Below are positions 34,401 to 46,482 of a stretch of DNA of 64,000 nt, piece after piece. The stretch lies in the NCBI GenBank assembly GCA_934045075.1, contig OW203726.1, forward strand, positions 11,494,527 through 11,558,526. Direction: 5' to 3'. Source of the DNA: Yponomeuta sedellus (taxonomy: Eukaryota; Arthropoda; Insecta; Lepidoptera; Yponomeutidae). The translations under genes and the position numbers were made by a program. Within the stretch, counting starts at the first letter, position 1; every line of letters begins with the position of its first letter. The notes under the pieces were generated by a model. That model made no database searches. It saw only the letters and a list, made by a program, of their open reading frames with translations, and was not told where the DNA came from.

Positions 34401-37400
34401 CCGGGCTGGCCACCTTGTCCGGGTTTACTAGGCTGTCCTGGGTATCCGGGCTGACCGCCTTGTCCGGGCTGTCCCCCTTGTCCGGGTTGACCAGCCTGAC
34501 CTGGGTATCCGGGCTGGCCGGGTTGTCCGGGTGCTCCTGGGTATCCGGGTTGACCGCCTTGTCCGGGTTGTCCTCCTTGTCCGGGTTGACCGGCCTGACC
34601 TGGGTATCCGGGCTGGCCGGGTTGTCCGGGTGCTCCTGGGTATCCGGGTTGACCACCTTGACCGGGCTGACCTCCTTGTCCGGGCTGTCCTTGCTGTCCT
34701 GGGTATCCGGGTTGGCCTCCTTGTCCAGGCTGACCGCCTTGTCCCGGCTGACCTTGCTGTCCTGGGTATCCGGGTTGGCCTCCTTGTCCGGGCTGACCGC
34801 CTTGTCCGGGCTGGCCGCCTTGTCCGGGTTTAACTGGCTGTCCTGGGTATCCGGGCTGACCGCCTTGTCCGGGCTGTCCGCCTTGTCCGGGTTGACCGGC
34901 CTGACCTGGGTATCCGGGCTGACCGGGTTGTCCGGGTGCTCCTGGGTATCCGGGTTGACCACCTTGACCGGGCTGACCTCCTTGTCCGGGCTGACCTTGC
35001 TGTCCTGGGTATCCGGGTTGGCCTCCTTGTCCAGGCTGACCGCCTTGTCCGGGCTGGCCACCTTGTCCGGGCTGACCTTGCTGTCCTGGGTATCCGGGTT
35101 GGCCTCCTTGTCCAGGTTGGCCGCCTTGTCCGGGTTTACCAGGCTGTCCTGGGTATCCGGGCTGACCGCCTTGTCCGGGCTGTCCCCCTTGTCCAGGTTG
35201 ACCGGCCTGACCTGGGTATCCGGGCTGACCGGGTTGTCCGGGTGCTCCTGGGTATCCGGGTTGACCACCTTGACCGGGCTGACCTCCTTGTCCAGGCTGG
35301 CCTCCTTGTCCGGGCTGACCTTGTTGTCCTGGGTATCCGGGTTGGCCTCCTTGTCCAGGCTGTCCGCCTTGTCCGGGCTGGCCACCTTGTCCGGGTTTAC
35401 CAGGCTGTCCAGGGTAACCGGGCTGACCTCCTTGTCCGGGCTGACCTCCTTGTCCGGGCTGGCCACCTTGTCCGGGTTGGCCGGTTTGTCCTGGGTATCC
35501 GGGTTGGCCACCTTGACCGGGCTGACCTCCTTGTCCAGGCTGGCCGCCTTGTCCGGATTGTCCTGGGTATCCGGGCTGTCCACCTTGTCCTGGGTATCCG
35601 GGCTGGCCGCCTTGTCCGGGCTGGCCGCCTTGTCCAGGTTGGCCGCCTTGTCCGGGCTGACCACCTTGTCCGGGCTGGCCGCCTTGTCCGGTCTGTCCGG
35701 GGTACCCAGGTTGGCCTCCTTGTCCAGGCTGGCCGCCCTGTCCGGGCTGGCCGCCTTGTCCGGGTTTACCAGGCTGTCCTGGGTATCCGGGCTGTCCATC
35801 TTGTCCGGGTTGACCGGGCTGTCCTGGGTATCCGGGCTGACCGCCTTGCCCGGGTTGTCCTGGGTATCCGGGCTGACCACCTTGACCGGGCTGACCACCT
35901 TGACCGGGCTGACCTCCTTGTCCAGGCTGGCTACCTTGTCCTGCTGGACCGGCCTGTCCTGGGTAACCGGGCTGACCGGGTTGTCCACCGGTTCCTGGTT
36001 TGCCTGGCTGTCCGCCTTGTCCGGGTTGTCCCGGATATCCTGGCTGGCCGCCTTGTCCTGGCTGACCAGGATAAACAGGTTGTCCGGGGCTGCCGGGACC
36101 ACCTGTAATATTTTTTTGCTTTAGTTATCTTATACTTTACACGTAGGTGATTTATTTTATACACGATTATTTTAGTATTAATGAAAAAATATTGCATTGA
36201 TTTATAGGGATTTGCAAACACCTTCACCGAACTTATTTGCTGTGTTGTATTTAGGTTTTACTTAATTAAATGTTGAACATTAAAATACACATACATACAT
36301 ACATACATACATACATACATAAATACATACATAACCCCACGCCTGTTTCCCAGAAGGGTAGGCAGAGACCATGGACTGCCACTCGCCACGATCCTGACAG
36401 ATCACCTTTGCTTCATCAACGTTCATAAGTCGTTAAAAACATTAAAATGCTTGCAGAAAATGCATTAATTAGTTCAAAATATCAACAATCCACAAATCGC
36501 TTTTTTCTCCTTATACATTTTAGTCGTGTTTGGCAGAAGATGTGGTGACCCCTGATTTTAGACTACAAGGAAACATGAAAGTCGTCTTACCTGGTCCACC
36601 TGGGGACCCGGAGCTACCGGGAGATCCGGGAGTGCCAGGAGTACCGGGGGAACCAGGAGTGCCGGGTTGTCCGGGTTGAGCCGGGTAGTATCCACCGCCG
36701 CTGCCGGGAGCTGGCGGACCTCCAGGACCACCTGGCCCACCTGTAAAGACATTGTTCTTGAGAAAAAGATTCGAGATAAGTGATCATCATCTGCAAAACA
36801 AGATAAGAAAAAAAAGTTAGAAGTTAGAAAGATGTATTATTTTCTTTTTGGAGCAGTAAGAATTGTTCCAGAGCGTCCCAGTACAGGTCTTTCTCTGAAA
36901 GAGAGAGAGAGAAAGAGAGAAAGAAAGAGTATGGGTAGCCTTACCCGGTCCACCTGGAGATCCTGGACTACCGGGAGATCCGGGTGTGCCGGGAGTACCG
37001 GGAGTCCCGGGTTGTCCGGGTTGAGCCGGGTAGTATCCACCGCCGCTTCCGCCACCTGGTGCAGAAGGCCCGCCTGGTCCACCTGGGCCTCCTGGACCAC
37101 CTTTTGGAAAAAGGTACAAGAATTTAAAAAAACAAGGTACTGATTTTGCAGTAAATTTGGCATTTTCAATTTGGCTGATTAATTTTAGTGAAAAAAAAAC
37201 TAGTCTTTATAGTTTGTCTATAGCTAGAGTTCTGAAACTTTATTATTTGTTTTAGCAAAAATTCAGACCGTTTACTACTTATATTTAAGAACAATAAATT
37301 TTATTATGAAATGGCTATAGGTTTTTATATTTTTATTAAAAGCAACAAAAAGTTTGAGTTAATATTACACTCTATTTCTGCTTTTTGTCACTACGGCCAA

Positions 37401-40400
37401 GTGTAAGGGAGATATTAAAACAAGATATTATTTACCTGGACCGCCTGGAGTTCCGGGGCTACCGGGAGTTCCCGGAGTGCCTGGGGTCCCGGGTTGTCCG
37501 GGTTGTGCCGGGTAGTATCCACCGCCACTGCCTCCACCTGGTGCTGAAGGCCCGCCTGGACCACCTGGGCCTCCTGGACCACCTTATTGGAAAAGGTACA
37601 TGTGTTTGTAAGAACAAGGTACTAATTTCGAAGTAAATTTAGCATTTGTAAATGCTATCTTTATAATCTTATAATAATGTTAGTGTAAAAAACAAGCATT
37701 TATAGTTTGTCCAAGGCTACGAGAGATGTGAAACTTTATCAAGAACGTACATCCTTGAACTTTATTAGATGTTTTATAGAAAATTCAGACATTGAATACA
37801 CGTATTATCATTTACATGCAACAATAAAAAAATAATTTCCTTCTCTTTGTCACTACGACAAAGTGTAACTGAAGCAGATATAAGAATGAGATATTTACCT
37901 GGACCGCCTGGAGTGCCGGGGCTTCCAGGAGTGCCAGGAGTGCCGGGTTGTCCGGGTTGGACCGGGTAATATCCACCGCCGCTGCCGCCACCTGGCGCTG
38001 AAGGTCCACCTGGGCCACCTGGACCACCTTATCGGAACAAGTACAAGTATTTTAAAGCAAGGTAATAATTATGAGAAGTATGTGTAGTGTTACTTTGAAT
38101 GACAGGATACTGTCAGTGACTAGAATTGAGAAAGGAATGTTGCGTCGGTTTGGACATGTGGAGAGGATGAAGGAAGAAAGATCGACGAATCATATATATA
38201 TTGCGAATGTGAGTGGAAGGGCTGGTAAAGGACGTCCCAGGCGGACATACATCGACCAAATAGGGGATGTATTAGCAACGGGGAAGATAAAAAGTTCCCG
38301 GAACCTGCGTGCGTGCATGCAACGACTTATGAACGTAGATAAAGCGAAGGTGATCTGTCAGGATCGTGGCAAGTGGTAGTCCCTGGTCTCTGCCTATCCC
38401 TCAGGGATACAGGCGTGAGGTTATGTATGCGTTTGTATGTATGGTAATAATTTCACAGTAAATGAAATAAAATAAGTTTTTTAAATTTTCGTCATTAAAA
38501 TGTTTGACAAATGCATAGTTAAGCAGATATAAGAACGAGATATTTACCTGGACCGCCTGGAGAGCCGGGGCTGCCAGGGGTTCCGGGAGTGCCGGGAGTT
38601 CCGGGTTGTCCGGGATAATATCCGCCGCCGCTGCCGCCACCTGGTGCTGAAGGTCCACCTGGTCCACCTGGGCCACCTGGACCACCTTGTTGAAAAAAGT
38701 ATAAGTGATTGTTAGCAACATATTGTCGCGGTCCTATCCCGAACCATCTAGAATAGAGCTTTCTGGAAGCCTATCGAATAGTCGCCGCATGCTGCGTTTT
38801 AGTAAACAATAAAACGCTGCAAGCAATAGTGACTCGTATGTCCACTAGTATAAGGTTCAAATCTCTTTGACAAGGACTTTGTTCTAGAGTCGTTGCCGCG
38901 TGCACCGAGTGTAGGTACGTACTTGAATGTTCTAGAATCCTTGCCGGCGGATATAAATAGCGGCCGCCGCGGCGCGCTGTCAGTTCCGTTTGGAATAGCG
39001 AAGAGTGAACTTCGAGCGAACATACCTGCGATACGAGCGATAACCTACGACCTCAGCGATACTATTGGACTTCGATTAGACCTGCGATTGGAATCTACGT
39101 GTGGACTTCGTGTCGTGAAGACCTGCAGACCAGACCCTGCGTGAATAAATCCTAAGAAGTTGTCATTGGCGTTTTACATCTAAAGCCAGAACCCTAGCCC
39201 GTAACATTTGGTGTCAGAATTGGGGATTTGGAGATGCCACTGACTCCGAGAGAGGATACTTCTGGAGTGAGGACCAGGTCCAGAGGTGCTGCGGAGGCCA
39301 CGCCCACTGCCCCTCAGGCCACGCCCACCGGCCATAGGGACACGCCCACTGGCCCCGCCCCCCAGGCCACGCCCACTGACCAAGCCACGCCCACTGCCCC
39401 TCAGGCCACGCCCACCGGCCATAGGGACACGCCCACTGGCTCCGCCCCGCAGGCCACGCCCACCGACCAGGCCACGCCCACTGGCCCCGCCCACCAGGCC
39501 ACGCCCACCGACCCCGCGCGCCAGGCCCCGCCCACCGGCCTTGACTACCAGGTTCCACTCAGCGACCAACAGGCTCCGCGTCCTAGCCACTCCCACCTGG
39601 CCGCGCCCACCGAAGACATTAAACCTCCGTCACGTACAATGGAGGTTTTGGATATGTCATGCCTGATGGCAATGATGAAGGGCATACGAGAAGAACAGAG
39701 AGGCCTGCGAGAAGAACAGAGCAAGCAGATGCAGTGCCTGCAAGAAGAACAGAGAGGCCTGCGAGAAGAACAGAAGGCAGATCAACAGGTGATCCTTTCT
39801 GCCGTTACAAAGTTCAGTGATACGGTCGCTAAGCTACATGAAGATGTAGAGGTAGTGCACGAACGGGTTTCCGAATTAGAGGAAGACCTAAAAAATGTGA
39901 AAACCGGTCTCACTGGGCTAGAGAAGGAATTTCAACGTATAAAAGCTACTGGAGTTACGTCGAGCGGAGTTGTCTGCATAAACCATGGGCCTAAAGTCAA
40001 GGTGCCTCCGTACGATGGTACTACGTCTTGGGTCGCCTACCGACAGCAGTTCCAGACTGTCGCTGCTTCAAACGGGTGGACGGATGAACAGAGCCTGACA
40101 GCCCTCACCGTCGCGCTCAGAGGTTCGGCTTTATCTGTCCTGGAGGCACTGCCCACCTCAGGCAGCGAGTTCAAAGATCTGCTGGAGGCACTTGAGGCTA
40201 GATACGGGGAACGACACCTGGAACACGTATTTCGTGCCCAGCTACGCGACCGGACTCAGCGCCTGGGTGAAGGACTTCAACAATGGGCGTTGGAAATTGA
40301 GAAGCTGGTTCGAAAGGCGTACCCTTCTGCTGATAGTAAGATGGTGGACACGAATATTTTGCAAGCCTTCGTCGACGGAATCAAGGATCTTGAAATTAGG

Positions 40401-43400
40401 GCTGCAGTAAAGCTTCGCCACCATTCTTCATTAAAAGAAGCTCTGGCACACGCCCTGGAAGTAGAAGCTGTGCGTCATGATATCCGGCAAGGGTATAAAC
40501 TTCGAGAAGTTACGGAGGAGGTTAAAGAGATCAAGACACATCCCAAGAGAAACTCCGGGCCCATGTGTTACAAGTGTGGGGAAAGAGGGCATCTGCAGTT
40601 CACGTGTCCTAAGAAGGAAAGGCAACCGACCAAAACAGATGACAGACTGGATGCGTGTCTCAACAAAATAGAGCAGCGTTTTGAAGAGTTTGTGAAGAAG
40701 CATAACGCTGCGCCCTCCGCCGTGTATCAGGGAAACGAGTAAAAGCCAGGACTGCGGGGCGGGTACTGGCTGGAGCGGAGGAAGCCCCAGTAACCAGAAT
40801 CTCACAAGCATGGAATGGGAACAGTCTACTAATATGCGGTGCAGTGAATAAAATAGAGTGCAAAATCACCCTAGATACAGGAGCCTCTAGAACAATAGTG
40901 AGACCAGACCTGGTGAAAGCTGTAGGGAGACGCAAAGGCACCAGTTTATGCAGACTTCTCTCCGCTTCTGGCCAGCAGATACCCGTCCTGGGTGAAAGGT
41001 CGGTCACGATATGCGTTGGGGAGTCGTCATATATTCACAACGTAATCGTAGCCGAAATTATGGATGATTGCATTCTGGGCCTAGACTTTATGAAAAAACA
41101 CAACTGTCACATCGATGTTTCTAACGGTGTCTTTAAATGTGGTGATGAGGAGAACTTCATACTTGGCGGTCCCGATGGAAATGTCACGTGCCTGAAGAAA
41201 ATCGTAATACCTAGACGAGCACAAACTGAAGTAAAGGTGAAGCTGCCTTCGAGTCAGAAGAATCAACGGAATAGGTGTGTGCTGATTGAAGATACACGAG
41301 ACAGTGCAGCCAGTAAGAAATTGCTGACAGCAAGAACTCTCGTCTATGGAGGCAAGACCGCTGTAGTAAGGGTTGTGAATATAGGCGATCGTGAGATTAC
41401 CCTTAGCAAAGGTGACGTTATTGGAAGGTGTGAGGAAGCCGTTTGGATGAGAAGCTGCCAATCATCTCCAAGCTCAAACACATCGAATACCAGGAGTGAA
41501 ATTATAGTCACTAAGCTCCTTGAGGATTCTAAGAGTAATCTGAGCTATTCGCAAAGCATGAAAGCTAAGAGGTTGCTACTGCGCTTTAGGGATATCTTCT
41601 CTGACGAAGGAAATCCTGGAAGAACATCGTTAGTTCAGCACAAAATCGACACCGGACAGGAGCAACCTATTCGTCAGCGAGCGAGGCGCATACCGATTGC
41701 CAAAGAAAAGGAAGTACAAGACATGTTGGACGACATGAAGAGAAACAAGATTATAGAACCATCTGCTAGCCCATGGTGTTCTCCCGTTGTGTTGGTAAAG
41801 AAGAAAGATGGTAGCACAAGGTTCTGTGTAGACTATCGACGGCTTAACGATGTGACCAAGAAGGATAGTTATCCACTGCCACGAATAGACGATACCCTGG
41901 ACACATTGAGTGGTATGAAATGGTTCTCGACATTAGATCTGAAATCGGGCTATTGGCAAGTGGAAATTGATCCGAAGGATAAAGAGAAGACAGCCTTTTC
42001 AACTGGCAAAGGTTTATGGCAATTTAACGTGATGCCTTTTGGATTGTGCAACGCGCCAGCTACATTCGAACGACTTATGGAGTGCGTACTGGCAGGATTA
42101 GTTGGGGAAGCTTGCCTTGTCTACTTGGATGACGTCATAATCATGGGTACAGATTTTGAGAACCACTTACAAAATCTAGAGCAAGTTTTTAAGAAGATAA
42201 TGGGAGCAAACTTAAAGTTAAATCCGAAGAAATGCAGTTTATTTAAGAACAAGGTTAGCTATCTCGGCCATGTGATAACCAGCGAAGGCATACAGACCGA
42301 TCCAGCCAAAATCGAGGCAGTGCAAAAATGGCCTACTCCCAAGGACAAGACTGAAGTGCGAGCATTTTTAGGGCTATGCTCATATTATAGACGGTTTGTT
42401 AAAGGGTTCTCTGAAATTGCCAAGCCTTTACACAGACTGACTGAAGACAAGCAGTCATTTCATTGGGATGACACATGTGAGAGTTCTTTTCAAAAATTAA
42501 GAAAAAGTCTTTGCGAGACCCCAATCTTGGGATTTCCACAGCCTAACGGCCAATTTATTGTTGACACAGACGCCAGTAACACAGCGATCGGAGGAGTGTT
42601 ATCGCAGAAACAGGGCGACAGAGAGGTTGTGATGGCATATTTCAGTAAATCGCTATCGAAACCTGAAAGGAACTATTGTGTGACAAGAAGGGAGCTCTTG
42701 GCTGTAGTAAAGACAGTACAGCACTTCAGCAAATATCTCCTCGGCGTGCAGTTTACGCTTCGCACTGACCACGCCGCCCTGAAGTGGCTGTTACAATTTA
42801 AAAATCCAGAGGGGCAAGTTGCTCGATGGATCGAACAACTGCAGGAGTACGACTTTATGATTGAACACCGCAGCGGTAAGGCGCATGGAAATGCTGACGC
42901 ACTGTCAAGAAGGCCGTGTCCGGAAGACTGCAAGCACTGTGCCAAACAAGAGACAAAGGAACTGCCATTGAGATTGACAAAAATGAGTCCATCGAGATCT
43001 TGGGAAGATGAGGCGATGAAAGAAGCACAGGAAGATGACGAAGATGTACGGCTCATTGTCGCATGGAAGAAACGAGGCGAGGACAAGCCAAGATGGTGCG
43101 AAGTCGCTCCTACTAGTGCAGTCACTAAGGCATACTGGGCTCAATGGGACAGTTTTATTCTTCGGAACGGAATACTTTACCGAAAATGGGAGAAACCTAA
43201 CGGCAGAGAGTTCCATCTTCAGATAGTTGTCCCAAAAGATAAGGTACAAGATGTCCTTCGTGAAGTACATGACGGCGTGTCAGGTGGACATTTGGGCGTA
43301 AAAAGGACTTTAACAAAGATTCGAGAAAGGTTTTACTGGCTCCATTGTCGAGAAGATGTGCAAGATTGGTGCCGCAAGTGTGCTACTTGCGCCGCGGTGA

Positions 43401-46400
43401 AAGGCCCACCAACTAGAAGCCGAGGAAATCTGCAACTTTATAACGTTGGTGCGCCATGGGAACGCATTGCAGTTGATGTGGCTGGACCGTTCCCAGTAAC
43501 GGAATCAGGAAATAAGTATTTCATGGTAGTTATGGATTACTTCACTAAATGGCCAGAGGTATTCGCCATACCCAATCAAGAAGCCACGACTGTTGCCTCC
43601 AAGTTGTTTGAGGAAGTAGTTTGCCGGTTTGGTGTGCCCTTGGAAATACACTCCGACCAAGGCAGGAACTTTGAGTCTCAAGTATTTCAAGAACTCTGTA
43701 AAATATTGGGAATGCATAAGACTAGGACCACCCCATATCATCCTCAATCTGACGGCATGGTAGAAAGATTTAACCAAACACTTGAGAGACATTTAGCAAA
43801 AGTCGTTGACAGGCACCAGAGAGACTGGGACAAATACATACCGCCATTTCTTCTGGCCTACCGAACTGCAGAATATGAAAGCACGAAGGTAACCCCGGCG
43901 CGTGTAAATTTTGGCCGAGAACTGAGAATACCAGTAGACCTGCTGACTGGAGGCCCTCCTGACGACTCACGTTCTCTACACGACTACATTTCCGAGTTAC
44001 GTGAGAAAATGCGAGAGATTCATGCCATAGTACGGGAAAACGGATTGGAGTCGAGTGAAAAGATGAAGACTAGGTATGACCGCCGAGCAAATACAAGCGG
44101 CTTCGAAGAAGGAGCACTAGTCTGGCTTCACAATGTAACTCGACGAAAAGGAAAATCTCCGAAATTGCAGACAAGATGGGAGGGACCGTACAAAGTGGTA
44201 ACTCGGTTAAATGACGTGACGTACCGCATTCAACGGCAGCCAAGAGGTGCACAAAAAGTGGTTCACATCGACCGCTTAGCTTCTTATCACGGCAGTAATG
44301 AAGATGCTCGGGACGAGCATCTCTAAGAGGGGAGCAGTGTCGCGGTCCTATCCCGAACCATCTAGAATAGAGCTTTCTGGAAGCCTATCGAATAGTCGCC
44401 GCATGCTGCGTTTTAGTAAACAATAAAACGCTGCAAGCAATAGTGACTCGTATGTCCACTAGTATAAGGTTCAAATCTCTTTGACAAGGACTTTGTTCTA
44501 GAGTCGTTGCCGCGTGCACCGAGTGTAGGTACGTACTTGAATGTTCTAGAATCCTTGCCGGCGGATATAAATAGCGGCCGCCGCGGCGCGCTGTCAGTTC
44601 CGTTTGGAATAGCGAAGAGTGAACTTCGAGCGAACATACCTGCGATACGAGCGATAACCTACGACCTCAGCGATACTATTGGACTTCGATTAGACCTGCG
44701 ATTGGAATCTACGTGTGGACTTCGTGTCGTGAAGACCTGCAGACCAGACCCTGCGTGAATAAATCCTAAGAAGTTGTCATTGGCGTTTTACATCTAAATC
44801 CAGAACCCTAGCCCGTAACAATATTAATATTAGGTATACAGTAACAAAGGTACATATTTACCGACTTCTTAAGAAACGAAATGAAAAGAAAAGGTTTTAT
44901 TCAAAGCAGCGTAGAAACTGCGGCTTAATGAACGTTATAATTCAAACTATAGGTGTCCATTTCAAAATCTGAATCATTTTGGAGAAAAAATGGACAAAAA
45001 ACTCCAAACTTAGTCTTTTCAAAGTCCTTAATTAACAGACTTTATGTAATTATTATGAAACATAGAACTCATGCATTGTACTAGCTTTAATTCTAGACAT
45101 CATTGTCATCTAAATAATCCTTTACTATGTTATAGTAGCCCTTTTGGCACAATGTATTTTTTTTCAACACATTTTTTGAACCACGTTTCAGGCAAGCTTA
45201 ATACATCTTAATTTCTGTTATTAAAATAATTAGAACATAACTACACAATACAACTAGTAATTTTTTTTATGAAAACACGATTTTTATATAGACTTTAACA
45301 GGCATAATTATACTGGCGAATATGCCTGATAAAGTCTATTTAAAAATCGCAAGAAAAAAGTATTCTAAACCAGCGCCCGTGCCCATCGCCATGAAACCTA
45401 ATATTGGAACGAGATCTTTACCTGGACCTCCTGGAGTGCCAGGGCTACCGGGGGTTCCAGGAGTGCCGGGAGATCCAGATTGTCCGGGATAGTATCCACC
45501 ACCGTTGCCGCCACCTGGTGCTGATGGTCCGCCTGGTCCGCCTGGGCCACCTATGGAGTGAAAGTATATTTATAGTTAGTAAGATGTCCCTGGTATCTGC
45601 CTACCCCTCTGGGATACAAGCGTGAGGTTATGTATGTATGCATGTATGTATGTATGTATGTATGTATGTATGTATGTATGTATGTATGTATGTATGTATG
45701 TATGTATGTATGTATGTATGTATGTATGTATGTATGTATGTATGTATGTATGTATGTATGTATGTATGTATGTATGTATGTATGTATGTATGTATGTATG
45801 TATGTATGTATGTATGTATGTATGTATGTATGTATGTATGTATGTATGTATGTATGTATGTATGTATGTATGTATGTATGTATGTATGTATGTATGTATG
45901 TATGTATGTATGTATGTATGTATGTATGTATGTATGTATGTATGTATGTATGTATGTATGTATGTATGTATGTATGTATGTATGTATGTATGTATGTATG
46001 TATGTATGTATGTATGTATGTATGTATGTATGTATGTATGTATGTATGTATGTATGTATGTATGTATGTATGTATGTATGTATGTATGTATGTATGTATG
46101 TATGTATGTATGTATGTATGTATGTATGTATGTATGTATGTATGTATGTATGTATGTATGTATGTATGTATGTATGTATGTATGTATGTATGTATGTATG
46201 TATGTATGTATGTATGTATGTATGTATGTATGTATGTATGTATGTATGTATGTATGTATGTATGTATGTATGTATGTATGTATGTATGTATGTATGTATG
46301 TATGTATGTATGTATGTATGTATGTATGTATGTATGTATGTATGTATGTATGTATGTATGTATGTATGTATGTATGTATGTATGTATGTATGTATGTATG

Positions 46401-46410
46401 TATGTATGTA

Positions 46411-46482
<72 letters not shown>

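Larger units (their letters stand above)
38724..44820 (+). mobile_element. Young Ty3/gypsy LTR retrotransposon
   Basis: Full-length element of 6,097 bp with 483-bp LTRs beginning TGTCGCGG and ending CCGTAACA, flanked by ATAT at 38720-38723 and 44821-44824. It encodes Gag and Pol (protease, RT, RNase H, integrase, in Ty3/gypsy order), with no env-like ORF. The two LTRs appear to differ at one base only (near 39185 and 44799), so the insertion is recent. It sits antisense in an intron of the cuticle gene. Both ORFs look intact. Confidence 0.93.

Noticed and set aside
31924..36102. 1,392-residue minus-strand ORF of [11 protein letters not shown] type
   Set aside because: Wrong frame of the collagen-like exon; it reads through the donor at 32004, and only the Gly-X-Y frame matches neighbouring exon phases.
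32005..36102. CRISPR-like or satellite array
   Set aside because: Repeats are protein-coding, irregular and without unique spacers.
32687..36124. Plus-strand ORF of over 1,100 codons (SGLATLSG repeats)
   Set aside because: Shadow of the minus-strand repeat; splice signals and neighbouring exons are all on the minus strand.
39180..39596. Minus-strand Gly/Trp-rich ORFs
   Set aside because: Antisense shadow of the Thr/Pro repeat in Gag.
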